A stretch of 64,000 bases of DNA, from contig CM046851.1 of assembly GCA_025618425.1 (NCBI GenBank), forward strand, positions 5,169,267 through 5,233,266, written 5' to 3'. The position numbers were made by a program, and so were the translations under genes. Below the pieces are notes generated by a model, which worked only from the letters and a program-made list of their open reading frames with translations, did not search any database and was not told the DNA's origin. Shown one piece after another: positions 1-10,829 of the stretch. Source of the stretch: Heliocidaris tuberculata (taxonomy: Eukaryota; Echinodermata; Echinoidea; Camarodonta; Echinometridae). The first letter of the stretch is position 1; the number at the start of each line of letters is the position of its first letter.

Positions 1-1605
1 TTTACAATGAAAATTTATTTAATAAGCTATACTTTTAATACGAGCGAGCGTAGCGAGCGAGCATTTGGGAATACTGGCTCTAAGTCACTTTGGATTAGTG
101 GCACATGTTATGGAAACGGGAAACGTGGTACTTATCATGGGGAAAAGGACACTTCAATTATTAGAAAAATAAATGAATGTGTAGAAAAGGTAGAAAAGGT
201 AGTTCATCACAGGTGAAAAAGGGCACTTATAACACCTGAAGAGGCATTTATAAGAACGGGAAAATGATCTTATGTAAAGCAGAAAAATTAAATCAGTGTC
301 TATAAATTACAAAGAAAAAAAAATTACTTGTTACATTCAAAGGAATAAAAGGGATTAAAAGGGGGGGGGGGATGCTCTCGTTGAAATAGGAGCATTTATC
401 AAAGGTAAGGTGAGGGATGAGGTGTAATTATCAAAATGGGCACTTAAAAGAATATGGAACTGGGACTTACTCGAAAGAAAAATGGGGGTACTTATCTGAA
501 GTTAAAGGGAAAAGAAGGGGCACTGTCCCCATATGCAACGCCCGGAGCGGTGCTTCTGACCGGGCCTACATGTTATGAATGTCATTTCATAATTCTTCTA
601 TGTATAGTTGGGTGATGATGACACAGGTCATCATCATCCTCAATAAATATTGGGTGTGATGTATTCCCTCTTTCTCCACCACATTCGATTCCACCACATT
701 TCCACCACATTCCATTTCAGTTTTGCAGAATTGCTTTATAAAGGAAAGTTACCGACTGAACCCTCTAAATCCAGAATAATTGCATGTACTTTTAATCTAA
801 ATAATTTTTCTGCATTGTGGCTTCGAACAAAAAAATCACCTCTAAATATATTTGGGGATGGTAACACATGCAGGCCAACACCCCCCCCCCCTCCCCACTT
901 CATTAAAAAAAAGATTATACCCCAATATCATTCCAAGATCAACACCAATGTTGTATAATTTGAAGAAGATGGTTTTCACTTATAGTGGTGTCAAAATATA
1001 TCGGGAAAAATCAGAAGCCACGACAGCATTGAAGATAAATATTAATAAATTCACATAAGTCTACAATATTGTACACAGATATATAACATTTATATTGAAA
1101 TAAAGAATATATAAAAATAAAATTAATAGATATAATATATCAAATTATATTTATCTACCACATAATATAGAAGTGTATATTTTCCACCACTTTTTATTTT
1201 TTTTGGTGGGGTGAAACCTGGGGGGGGGGGATGTTTGTACACACCATCCCCCCCCCCTCACCCGAAAAGTTGGGGGATGCATACCCCCATCCCTTCCCCG
1301 CCTAGCTAACCAATGGCCCGCGAGACCGACAATTGTGTAATCTGTCAAAGTTAATCTGTCACTTTTATTATGAAACCTACAATCAGCATTTAAACTTGAA
1401 AGGATCGTCGGAAATATTTCCTTGCAAATTAGTTACCCTTCTTTGTTTTATTTTAAATGGAAACACACACGCACAAAAAATTTCATTCAATTTCATTTTA
1501 TTTTACTGCTATCATACGAAATATATATTTTTTTGAATCCTAAATGTTCGAATATCACAATTTCTCAGAGTTTCTTTATGTCCATTTTACATTTTTTTGC
1601 AACAG
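1..1605. repeat. Intron 2 of copy A, filled by a dispersed repeat
   Basis: This is the intron ahead of exon 3 of copy A. Positions 1-1200 match 25409-26600 closely and in the same orientation, including the segment with repeated GAGCGAGCG, the runs of a degenerate AAAGGGGCAC motif, and the stretch around TGATGATGACACAGG. The second copy lies in the last intron of copy C, so this is a dispersed repeat rather than gene-specific sequence. Poly-G and poly-C tracts lie at 360-371, 882-894 and 1219-1256. I see no coding exon before 1606; copy A's exons 1 and 2 must be left of the window. Confidence 0.7.
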
Positions 1606-1844
1606 GGGAGTATTATTATGGTGCCCTTTTCGATTCGCACTATTGGGATGATACAATGGTGTGCCACCTTCCACCAATGTTTAAATCAACATCAGGACAG
1701 CTAGAGATTCGTTATTTCAGTACCCGTTGGCTCAAAATCTCAGTCTGTAACGGCGGGCCTGTCGTGAGATCCTTGCGACCAACAGGTTTAACTGGAGGGC
1801 GGGAGACTGCTACTGTCGATATCGCCTGCCCCTCTGCGATGAAG
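1606..1844 (+). CDS. Copy A exon 3: middle of MAM-like domain
   Basis: Begins after CAACAG and ends in ATG AAG before GTAAGA. It enters in phase 1 and leaves in phase 0. It encodes GEYYYGALF near the start, then VCHLP, a GQLEIRYF strand, LKISVC and VDIACP. The GDTMVCHLP...L.I.Y pattern of the family resembles the central part of MAM domains, where a conserved cysteine precedes an F/YxY strand. Three cysteines are present. Copies B and D carry the same exon. Confidence 0.85.
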
Positions 1845-3913
1845 GTAAGAACATTTACCCAGTCACAAAAGGAAATTAATGATTGTGCACAAAATGACGT
1901 ATGATTATTCCCGTGATAATGATAATATAAGTAATAGAATTATAGATACATCCCATAAAACTTATGACTATTATATCTGAAAAATCAATATATGGTTTAT
2001 AAAAAGGAATATTGTTTAGCAATAAGTCGAACAGTTTAGGTTCACAAAAACAGATACAATGTTCTATATTATCCAGATATCCGGACTACCATGAAACGAG
2101 ATATTCCTAGGAAGGATTTGATTTAACAGTCAACATCTTCAATAATGATGGGGTTAATTTTATTTTCCGTCCTTCTTTCTCAAATATTTGAGATATCATT
2201 TACAGCAGTGAATTGGGGAAGTTGGTATCTGCCACTCATAGAAAGATTCGTAGATATCTACGACATCAAAGTCTTCGAAGATTTTCCAGTGACAACAGGT
2301 ATGTAGGCCCTGCAAGGTTATCTAGTCACTGTATTTTCATTAGGAGGGAATTGTCAGGTAAGAAGCAAACTGCGTGTTTAACATTTTCCTTGTAGCCTTT
2401 GCTCGGTTCCAACAACTCTCTTCATATTTGTATAGATGAAAATAACACATTCTTTGAATTGTACATGACAAAAAAACCACAAGGAAGTCGACATTTACAC
2501 ATAATTAATAGTGTTTATATTTATGAGGATGACAAATAGTTTATATTCTCAATATAGGTAGGGGTGATATCAAATGAATATCAAATACAGTCTTTAGAAT
2601 ATCACGTTTTTTGGGGTTTTTTTTTTGCAATCGCCGACACAGACGCTCCACGAACTAGGTCCACCAAGAAAACAATGGCCATTACTCAGTCACCATCACG
2701 GATTTCGACGTTGGGTTCGCCTTCGTTATCCTCTGCATATTACTATACTACCAACAATCTAAGTTTCCAACCGGTTTCAACATCGACGACTTCGTCATAT
2801 CACACCAAGGACACAGTACCGGAAACAACTCCTACGGTCAAACAAACTGGACGCACCCAGCAGACTACCTTGAATGCAACATCCCACATCAAAGGAAAAC
2901 AAAAAAGTAAACTCGTAGAAAGATCTTTCTACGTTAGTGACATTTTACTCATGAAAATAGCTATAATTATGTTTTCAGAACCTGAGATTTTGTCAACATA
3001 TTCATGATATTGTTCATTATTATATTAATTTGCTATGTGATTTCAAAAAACTAATGATGACCTTTGAAGTAAAGACCAATCAGTACAAAGAGCAACTGCT
3101 TCTTGCGGTATGAATAGTTTTTGTGTTGTTGCGTCATCATGTCTGGGTTTAGCTAACATATAAACATGATAAACATACCATTCATTTATTAGCCCTTTAA
3201 CATAATGTCACCTTGAACTCATCTGTAAGCAGAATACAGGTTTCACATGATTCAAACATTATACTTACAATCATGTTTGAAAATGTAATAATGAGATACA
3301 CATGATAGATATGTCAATCAATATTTGCATGCAGGTGGAGCTGACTCAACCATTATCTCGGTCGTCGCAATTTTACTTTTACTGGCCATAGTGGCAGCAA
3401 TCATCTGGATTGTACATCGCCGACGCAGGTAAGATCATCATCAGATCATCATGGTTTACACATGTCGTTTTTCCGAAGGTTCATAATTCCGAAGGTTCAT
3501 ATTCAATCTTCGAAGTTTCATAATTCAGAAAACTCAATAAAAACCTCTTTTTTCGGAATGACGAAATTTCGGAATTATAAGCCTTAGGAAAAACGAGTGA
3601 AAAAAATCATTATCACTGGCATAAAGCAAGTGTAATTTTGATAAAAAGATGAAAGGTATGAATAAAAATTTCAAGATTCCGTTGTGTCAAAGTTACCTTC
3701 AAAAGGCTTTAGGATGTTTGAAGTAACCAGAAATCATCTCTGTATACATTGCCGAACATTTTGGCAAATTGTAAAATGAACACAAGCGAATGAAACCCAG
3801 TGGTGGATCCAGGATTCTCTTGCAACAGGGTGAGTGCACAAATCAGAAAATCATGACGTAAAAAAGGTCATATTTCCAGGTACAAGTTGGTTCTAAATTG
3901 GCCATAATTTGGA

Positions 3914-3956
<43 letters not shown>

Positions 3957-6634
3957 TATACACACACAGTATATAGTAAATAGCGTATGTATAATACGCG
4001 CTGTGATTTGTTAGATTCTCATCACGTGACGTGCAAAATTTTTTGTTATAGTGCACGATCGTGCACTATAACAAAATTAGGCCCGGGCCTAATACACAAT
4101 AACAATTATAGTTCTAGGGCTGAGTAGGGGTCTATTTACTATAAAAATTAGTGCATGTTCTATTTATGCACAATTGCTAGAATATAATCATGAACCCCAA
4201 GTACTAAATTATCCCTCGTGCAGGTCTATTTCACCTCGGCCTGCGGCCTCGGTGAAACAAAACTGCACTCGGAATGATTTCGTATTTGTCGTGCACATAA
4301 TCCAGTATAGTGCATGATAGACCATGCACTATTTATATAACATTTTGCTAGAGGTATGCCAGATTGGATGTTGCATGGGAAGACGTGCCCCCTCTCCTAC
4401 AACCTACGCTTAAACTATAATTTAAAAAAATTGAACCACAGTAAAAGAAACACCACGTTCGTTTTCGCCTTTGGTTTCGGATAACGATTAAAGGTCATGT
4501 AAAGTTTTGGTAAGCCCTCAAAAACTGTTCGTCAGATTTCTTCATTTTTTGTTAATAAATAGCAAGATACTAGCAATATTAAGACACTGTGAAGATTTCG
4601 CCTCCTAAAGTTTAATATTAAACAAATAAGAGGCAAAAACTAATTTATGTGCCGGGACAGGCACGTAAAATCCAACAAAGGCAGCCTGTGCTATACACTG
4701 TAAACACACGTGTAAAACCAATGATGAGTAGCTACACACAGTGCACACACGCTGTCTCTATGCGAAGCCCCAAGATTGCTGTGCGGGGAGCCGTCGGGGT
4801 GGAAGGGTCCTATAGCATAATGGCAGTGATCAAGCATTCCTTACAGATATTTACACTGAAATTCACCAGAAATCATAGATGGAATACCAAATGATCTCTT
4901 ACAGATATCTTTTGATACAAGGAGAACAACATGAGACTATATTTAACATGTTTCTTTCCAATTTCCTTTTTGCTACCAATACTGTACATGAGCTTTAAAG
5001 CCTACATATTGAAAAGATTACATAATTATGTATTTTAATAATAGGTGCAGTCTAATGAAAACGACTTTCAAATGTTCCTCATTTCGGGTAGGTCATTAAA
5101 CAGTATTATACCCCCCTCCCCGTCTTCTTGAGTAAAAGTATATTAGGAGCTTAAAAAAAAAAAAAAAAAACAAAAACAAAAAACAAAACAAGACAATGGA
5201 ACCGACTGTTTCTTATTAAACACTGTGTGCTATGCAGCTACACAGCCATGATTTATGAATATCTTGCTATTCATCGTTAAAATGAAAATAATATGAAAAA
5301 AAAATCTTTGTTGGGTGTCTAAAACTGTATACAAGTTTTAGCAGGACAATAGGTTGAATAATGTTTCCAGGAAATTATAAAACACTTTTAACTATAAAAC
5401 TCATATCAACAGGGTATCACGGCAGGATAAACTTTCTGGAGATTATGGAAAACGCCCCGATGCCAACGCTTACGCCAATGCCGCCTTTTCTGCTAATGGT
5501 GTTGACACAGATCACCCTGACGTTGTCAGTGACATAAGTTTCAGCCACGGCCTTTGGACTCAACACCCTTTATCATCTCTGACCAACCCTGAAGGATCTA
5601 GCAATTCTCAAGTTCACATACAGGACGAGTATAGAACGGAAGACCCTTCTATATTAGGACAAGGAGACTACACGGATTTGAAAAAACTTGACGAATCAAA
5701 GCACTACAAAAGGAACGGAGAATCAGAATACTCTTTTCTTGAAGGTCCGGATGAAACGGACAATACTAAGCAACAGTGTTCAGAGAAACCTAATGCTGCA
5801 GAGGAGCAGGTTTATGATCATCTGAACCGTTGCCAAGTCAAAAAGCACGACCATCAGAAACAACCGTATATGAACACCTACGGCACTGTAACTGCAGTGT
5901 TTGACGACGACCATTACAACACATTGGAGCGCGGAAGTGAAGCAGAGCAAAATCAAAGGAGAAGCACGGACAAGAAGCAGACATATGATCATCTAAATCG
6001 TGGCCACGGTAACACCAATGGCCATCAGGATCAACTCTATGAAAAAAGTTATAGCGCTGCCGCAGACTTGCACGATGAAGACCTTTACGATACATTGGTG
6101 CATGGAAATAAAGCAGCGATAAACCCAACGAGTAGCACGGACAGAACCAAACCGAAGGAAACTGGACAGGAAGCTGGAAACGAGTATCAAAACATCCGTA
6201 TAGTTAATTACTCAAAGGACCTAGAAAACATGGACGGCAATCATTACAACGTTCTGGGTGAAACAGTAGACAACCAAAATCAAAAGGAAAGGTCTGCTAA
6301 AACATATAATGGTAAAACCTCCAGTGATGACTACCACGTCTTGCATTCCGGAAGGGAGCTGGGTGATTACCATCAGTACCAATACCCTGAACAAGAGTTA
6401 TATAACAGTTTAGCAACCAACTCGAGATCGACATCTGAAGACAATGAGGACATGTATTATTACCCGGTGGTCAATGACCAGGGAAATGGAGTGGACAAAG
6501 AACCCTTGTCTCAAACCATACAAGCAAATGGGGACGACTATTACTCAGTTGTGAATGTACAAGGACAAGTTGGTGCTGGAGAGAAGCATCATGAACCTAT
6601 CTTTAGCAGTGATGTCTACTCAGAGATGGCATGA
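1606..6634 (+). CDS. Copy A: MAM-like ectodomain type I receptor with multi-tyrosine tail (exons 3-7, 5' end outside window)
   Basis: Joined exons 1606-1844, 2193-2298, 2643-2906, 3335-3428 and 5413-6634 give an open frame of about 640 residues. In order they encode the middle and end of a MAM-like domain, a Ser/Thr/Pro-rich stalk of 88 residues, one transmembrane helix followed by HRRRR, and a cytoplasmic tail of about 407 residues. All junctions have GT/AG borders and matching phases (0, 1, 1, 2), and the same borders recur in copies B and D. The protein should sit in the plasma membrane with the ectodomain outside. The tail has 14 YxxPhi motifs but no consensus ITIM. Ligand and function are unknown; a phosphotyrosine-signalling surface receptor is inference. 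This is the only copy whose full tail is visible. Confidence 0.85.
2193..2298 (+). CDS. Copy A exon 4: C-terminal strand of MAM-like domain
   Basis: The 35-codon exon starts after a pyrimidine-rich tract ending TTTGAG and ends ACA ACA G before GTATGT. The frame is fixed by phase: exon 3 ends in phase 0 and exon 5 starts by completing a GAC codon. It reads ISFTAVNWGSW, then ERFVDIYDIKVFED. The F-x-x-x-x-G ... (V/I)DI..I pattern matches the closing strands of MAM domains (I-F-E-G-x-x-G ... IALDDI). Copy D has the counterpart at 61424-61517 with DFGGRRDRRFVDIHSINVFED split over the same positions. Confidence 0.8.
2643..2906 (+). CDS. Copy A exon 5: Ser/Thr-rich stalk
   Basis: Begins after GACACAG and ends in a run of A before GTAAAC; phase 1 at both ends. 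It starts DAPRTRSTKKT and is rich in S, T and P (SPSRISTLGSPSLSS, STSTTSSYHTKD), ending NATSHIKGKQKS. NAT near the end is an N-glycosylation sequon, and the composition suggests an O-glycosylated mucin-like stalk. Homologous exons: B 16481-16747, D 62326-62640. Confidence 0.85.
3335..3428 (+). CDS. Copy A exon 6: transmembrane segment
   Basis: Begins after GCATGCAG and ends CGACGCAG before GTAAGA; enters in phase 1 and leaves in phase 2. It reads GADSTIISVVAILLLL, then AIVAAIIWIVHRRRR. A 24-residue hydrophobic helix followed by a basic stop-transfer cluster is the usual type I layout. It is the most conserved exon: all four copies have it, at 17148-17235, 21963-22050 and 63066-63159. Confidence 0.92.
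3470..3610. repeat. Foldback minisatellite of TTCCGAAGGTTCATAATTCC type
   Basis: Short degenerate units around TTCCGAAGGTTCATAATTCC alternate with their reverse complement, so the block can fold on itself. Equivalent blocks follow the transmembrane exon in every copy: 17270-17550 (B), 27845-28070 (C) and 63195-63390 (D). The repeat therefore predates duplication of the gene. Confidence 0.7.
3798..4412. mobile_element. hAT-like non-autonomous remnant in intron 6 of copy A
   Basis: Starts CAGTGGTGGATCCAGG and ends around CCTACGCTTAAAC. Related pieces sit at the same place in the other copies: near 17788 (B), 26821-27318 and 28296-28551 (C) and 63568-63812 (D). The CAG..(C/T)GGATCC start resembles the hAT-type MITE at 42074-42490. 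An AT microsatellite lies at 3917-3957, and about 340 bp present here but not in D (roughly 3990-4345) looks like a nested insertion. Confidence 0.5.
4041..4092. repeat. Two adjacent perfect palindromes
   Basis: Positions 4041-4076 form a 36-bp perfect palindrome (half-site TTTTGTTATAGTGCACGA), immediately followed at 4077-4092 by a 16-bp perfect palindrome, TTAGGCCCGGGCCTAA. Both lie inside the stretch absent from copy D. A degenerate relative of the first half-site appears near 4310-4340. Confidence 0.9.
4413..5412 (+). other. Rest of intron 6 of copy A
   Basis: No exon is recognised. It holds an A-rich run at 5152-5200 and AT-rich sequence. The first 90 bases and the part after 5010 resemble the intron of copy D at 63750-64000, so they are shared ancestral intron. 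Confidence 0.6.
5413..6634 (+). CDS. Copy A exon 7: long cytoplasmic tail with 14 YxxPhi motifs and stop codon
   Basis: Follows TATCAACAG; open from 5413 to TGA at 6632-6634 (about 406 codons). It starts VSRQDKLSGDYGKRPDANAY. YxxPhi motifs in order: YTDL, YSFL, YDHL, YGTV, YNTL, YDHL, YDTL, YQNI, YNVL, YHVL, YNSL, YPVV, YSVV, YSEM. An internal duplication of about 58 residues carries YDHLNR, then a pair of tyrosines spaced YGTV-x8-YNTL in unit 1 and YSAA-x8-YDTL in unit 2. That spacing is ITAM-like. Several tyrosines follow acidic clusters (FDDDHYNTL, HDEDLYDTL), as in hemITAMs. YQNI fits the YxN Grb2-SH2 consensus. No tyrosine has the I/V/L/S at -2 required for an ITIM. The tail is hydrophilic and probably disordered. 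Confidence 0.88.
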
Positions 6635-7110
6635 TTACTATTGAAAATATATTCTTTTTGTTTGTTGGACTCTTATTACGTTTGTGGTTGAATGGAACTT
6701 TGGCAGTCCATCGCCACGATGAAGACGTGATATAACCCTTCATGGTTTCTTACATGTCTCCACAATGCAATTCTGCCGGCATTGCCAAGCTGGCAAGTAG
6801 TTTTGATGACGTTTTAGTGCTTTTTAAGAGCCAAAGGGTTAACCATCGACCTACAACTGTTGCTTAACTGAGCTCGTGGGCTTGAACTTTTAATTCCCTG
6901 GATCTAAAAAAAAAGTATGCTCCTCGATTAACGTCAACTTCTGCATGCTCACAGTTTTACCATTTATTAACCTGGAATTGTTAAACAGTCATTAGTTGGG
7001 TTTTTTTTTTTTTAGATGAAGTACATGTACATGAGCACTGATATTAGTATGTAATGCACAATGTATAAACATTGGTAATAAATAAAATCCCCCGAAGGTC
7101 ACTCATTGAA
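6635..7110 (+). promoter_or_regulatory. 3' UTR of copy A with overlapping AATAAA signals
   Basis: Two overlapping polyadenylation hexamers lie at 7077-7082 and 7081-7086. The same context, followed by a CCGAAGG block, recurs about 1 kb after the tail of copy C at 32221-32230, and a damaged version (ATAGATAAA) follows copy B near 18990. Conservation of the site across copies supports its use. The transcript end is inferred to be near 7100. Confidence 0.65.
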
Positions 7111-7134
7111 ACCGGCGCATAAATGAAAAATTTA

Positions 7135-7275
7135 TAAATGAAATAGGCCAAGGCTCAGGACGTAGCTGAGTATACCACAGGTTCTTGCCTTCTTCAAGAA
7201 GGCGATAATGCCGAAAGATTGGCGTGAATAAGACCCGTGGTATATTCAGCTACGTTCTGAGTCGTTGCCTATTCA
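7135..7275. repeat. Foldback repeat with a Penelope-type terminal motif
   Basis: The arms AGGCNAAGGCTCAGGACGTAG and CTACGTTCTGAGTCGTTGCC are inverted copies. Between them lies CAAGAAGGC-GATAAT-GCCGAAAG. The same signature (GAAGGC, loop, GCCGAAA) occurs in the terminal repeats of the Penelope-like element near 25110, so I read this as a terminal-repeat relic. Confidence 0.45.
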
Positions 7276-7499
7276 ATTTATTTGATTTTATTGAATTTTG
7301 TTTGATTTTAGCCAAGTAATTACAATATACAATGAAACCTGTTTATATAGACCGCTCAAGGGAGACAAGAAAAGCGGTCTTTATGAGCAGGTTCCTTTAA
7401 TACATGTTTCAATGAGAAATGCTGTTCAAGGGAAACAGAAATCGTGGTCTTTATAGACAGGTGGTCTCCCTATATAGGTGGTCGCTAAAGCAGGTTTGA

Positions 7500-7504
<5 letters not shown>

Positions 7505-7559
<55 letters not shown>

Positions 7560-7785
7560 ACAAAGACACAGTTCATGCTTTGTAGCCAGTAAGTTTGATG
7601 TTTTATTTTCTGAAATTTTCGACGAACATTTTCTGTTTCCCCGCCTTTTCAGTCATTCATTCTCTAAAGGAAATCGATTATGATTTATCGTTCTCCTGAA
7701 GAAGACGCCAGGGAGCGCCGAAAACTTGAGAAAATAAAACATTAAACATACTGGTTACAATGCATTAACTGTGTCTTTGTCGTTC
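7505..7785. repeat. AT microsatellite plus inverted-repeat relic of Penelope type
   Basis: (AT)n fills 7505-7555. The next about 57 bp (from AAAGACAAAGACACAGTT) are the inverted complement of 7729-7785 (ending AACTGTGTCTTTGTCG). Between the arms lie CTGAAGAAGACGCC...GCGCCGAAAACTTGAG and a segment (7627-7672) that matches, inverted, the flank at 10906-10950. The CTGAAGA...GAAA core recalls degenerate hammerhead motifs of Penelope-like terminal repeats; ribozyme activity is not shown. Confidence 0.45.
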
Positions 7786-7840
7786 CCTACGTCAATGCCA
7801 GTACGTGAAATATCAACAAATATATATATATGTACTTCTA

Positions 7841-7944
7841 TTCCACGAGAGTTGCAAAAGCTGTTGTATATGTTATTTCCTTATACTTTTATATACAAGT
7901 GTAAGGAAATAACATATACAACAGCTTTTGCAACTCTCATGGAA
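7841..7944. repeat. Near-perfect 104-bp hairpin
   Basis: TTCCACGAGAGTTGCAAAAG at 7841 is mirrored by its complement ending at 7944 (one C/T difference); pairing continues for about 50 bp to a loop near 7890. It may be a foldback MITE. A transcript would form a long double-stranded stem suitable for small-RNA processing. Confidence 0.85.
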
Positions 7945-7985
7945 TTAAAATAATAAAGAATTTAACTTACAAAATATGCGAAACT

Positions 7986-8530
7986 TCCTCTCATAATATT
8001 TCTCATTTTATCCCTCTCTCTACATAAAAATAATGTAGATAGATTATAGTTGGTTTGAAGAATGAATACTCGTTATTTTTTTTTCACATAATGAAAATAT
8101 ATGATAAATATAAGATAATCATAAATATTGTGACACATTTTGAGGTGTTTGATAATAAATTCGTATCATAAAGACGAAAAATGTATTTAATGACTGAAGA
8201 TTGTTCGAGTCTGGAAACCTAGGGAATGGCATGTTGCAGGATGTCTCCTCTACCACAATGTTGACCAAAGTCTGATTTATAATGTAACTTGAAGGGGGAG
8301 GGGGGAGGGAATGTTTGGTCCGCATGATCGATAGCCTGATTTAGATAAGTTTATAAATATTATATTTGGGGAGGGCAATTTTTCCCAATTTTTAAAAACT
8401 CCTCTTATAATTTCTTACAAACGATTTTAAGCCTTGATTTTAGCCTTAAGTTGATTGATTTTGTTCGACCATCCCCTCCATGCTGTATCTAAAAACTGTC
8501 TCTCACACATCCTTAGTTTGGAAATACTTT
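7986..8530. other. Intergenic spacer between copies A and B, duplicated at 36150-36610
   Basis: From about 8100 to 8530 the sequence aligns with 36180-36610 (shared TGACTGAAGATTGTTCGAGT and the block ending GTTTGGAAATACTTT). It is part of the duplicated receptor unit. I see no exon in it. Confidence 0.7.
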
Positions 8531-8985
8531 GATTTGATTTGATTTTATTCAGATTCCACATTTACAATGAAATTACAACAATATGTATAAATTACAAACA
8601 CTTCAAAAACAGAGAATACATGAATATGACACAGAAAGGTGACAAAAGGATATGTGGAGGGATCTATTAAAAAGCTTAGCTTGTGTGATGTAGACTCCCT
8701 AATCGAATAATGATACAATAATATATGTTAAAAGAAAAAGATTTTCGTTTAAATTAATCAAAGTAATTGTTTGAGAGGGAGAAAATTACTAAACAAAACA
8801 TATGTACATTATATACAGTTGAGCTAACATTACAAGATAAGATTAATGAAATAAAAGAGATTTAGAGTGGAAATCAGTATATTATATATACACGTATATA
8901 TAACTAATATAAAAAAAAAGATAAATACAATATGATGGAATGAAAAGAAAAGAAAAATAAATAAAAGCAAAGTGAATTATGTACA

Positions 8986-9459
8986 TCAGTATAAGTCAGT
9001 AAAGTGTTTCTTCACAAGATATTTGAGCCTACTTAAATTAGGGGTAAGTTTTAAATTCTGTTCTAATGAGTTCCAATATTTAGAACCATAGAAAAATATA
9101 GTTTTACTGGCAAAAGCCGTTCGAGTTTTGGGTAAATGATAATCGTTTGCTTGGCTGGTGTAGTACCTGTGTAAAGTGCTATTTTTTTTTGCAAACAGTT
9201 GTTTCAAAACGAATGGCATATTATTTCTATCAAGATTGTACATGAATTGGTGCAGCTGAAATCGATAAAGGTCATGAATTATGAGAATGCGATTTTGGCG
9301 AAACAAAATATCAGTATGCACTCTATAAGATGTATTACATATTATTCTCAAAACCTTTTTCTGCAAGAGTAAAATTTTATCTAACCTGGATTTTGCTGCG
9401 TTTCCCCATGCCAAAATGCCATAATTCAGATATGGTAAGATGAGAGATGAATATAACAT
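8986..9459 (-). pseudogene. LINE reverse transcriptase, C-terminal fragment
   Basis: Encodes the thumb and C-terminal part typical of CR1/Jockey-type LINEs: YSSLILPYLNYGILAWGNA, LLLQKKVLRIIC and RTAFASKTIFFYGSKYWNSL. The matching part of the second LINE is at 37179-37700 and begins YNSMILPYLMYCNVVW, so they are distinct families of the same group. Confidence 0.8.
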
Positions 9460-9800
9460 CAGAAGTGCTGATAATGGAAGAACATGCTTGAGTTGATGAA
9501 TGACTCCAATATTTCTTGATATGGTTTTGGAAATGTTATCGATATGCGAATTCTATGATAATTTATTGTCAATAGTAATAACTAGAAATTTGGTTGTTTT
9601 AACTTCTTTAATAACAGTGTTGTCAAATATAATTTGATCAGACAGATGTGATAACGAATTACTAAACAACATATAATTTGTTTTTTGTAAATTTAAAGAT
9701 AGTTTGTTAGCTTTTATCCAATCCGTCACCTTTTTTAAGTTCGGAATTTAAAACAGTGACGAGTTCACTAGGATCGTGATGTAAGTAGAACAGATTGGAG

Positions 9801-10675
9801 TCATCCGCAGAGTATAAAAGAAAGAATATTAGACGACATTTTAATATCATTTACATAAATCATAAATAAAAGAGGGCCGAAAAGGCTTCCTTGAGGAACT
9901 CCGCAATTAACAGCTTTGGTAGAAGAGTCAGAATTGTTTACGCTAACAAATTGTACTCTACCTGTAAGATAACTCTTAAACCACTTCAGTGCATTCCCTC
10001 TGATGCCATAGTAAGCAAGTTTATATAGTAGTATCTCATGATTAATGGTATCAAAAGCCTTAGAGAAATCAAGAAACATACCCACAGTGTAATTAGACTT
10101 ATCAAAAGAACTAGAGATTTGATCTATGAGAGTTAAAATAGCGTGGGTCGTGTTGTATTTTTCTCTGAAACCAAACTGAGAGTCGGATATGATATTGTAT
10201 TTTCTAAGAAAAGCAATAGTTCTTACGTAGACCACTTTTTCCAAAATTTTTGAAAACGAGGATAATAAAGATGTGGGGCGATAATTGTTGACAGACAGAC
10301 AGGTTATCACCTTTTTTGAATAACGGGATCACTTTAGCAATTTTTATTTTAGCTGGAACTTGGCCAGACTTCAAAGATAAATTGAATATGTAAAGCAGCA
10401 GTGGAATCGATAATGATTTTCAAGAGGAAATTGGTTATACCGTCGTAACCAGGAGATTTGTTTGATTTCAATCCTAAAACAATATTAACTAACTCCTGCC
10501 TATATGCTGGGGTAAAAAAAATAGAGTTATCATTTGGCATTGTTAGAAATTCGTGAAAGTATTTATCACCTGGAATAATAGTCTGAGATAATTTGGAGCC
10601 TACTTCAGAAAAATAGGTGTTAAAGGTGTCAGCTATTACGTGATTATCTTCAATAAAGGCGTCATCAACACACAA
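9801..10675 (-). pseudogene. LINE reverse transcriptase, fragment 1
   Basis: Reading leftwards: a linker with KSNKSPGYDGITNFLL, then, after a frameshift, NNYRPTSLLSSFSKILEK, QFGFREKYNTTHAI, FLDFSKAFDTINH and GVPQGSLFGPLLF. These are motifs 1-4 of non-LTR reverse transcriptases. The frame fails just before the catalytic YADD: the bases encode ADDSNLF in another frame, consistent with a 2-nt deletion. Confidence 0.85.
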
Positions 10676-10829
10676 CTTTAGAAATTGACTTGGATTTTTT
10701 ACCCTTATTCAGAGCATCATTTATGATTTTCCAAGTGTTTTTAACGTCATTTTTAAATGAATCTAGTTGTTCCACAAAATATCCCTTTTTCGCCAAGCGA
10801 AGGGTTGTATAGTAAGCACATTTTTCATT

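Larger units (their letters stand above)
8531..10829 (-). mobile_element. 5'-truncated LINE (CR1/Jockey-type), dead
   Basis: The element runs right to left. Its 3' tail is (GATTT)n on the + strand at 8531-8545. Its 5' break falls in the linker between endonuclease and reverse transcriptase, so ORF1 and the endonuclease are gone. The limits come from the empty paralogous site at 36600-36615, where GAAATACTTT runs straight into TTTGACATTTCTGTCAA. The reverse transcriptase is broken by frameshifts near 10675 and 10330 and a 2-nt loss in the YADD motif (9800-9812). Confidence 0.85.

Noticed and set aside
5780..6190. Minus-strand open frames opposite copy A's tail exon
   Set aside because: They mirror the repeated tail sequence and have no supporting start, splice or family signal.
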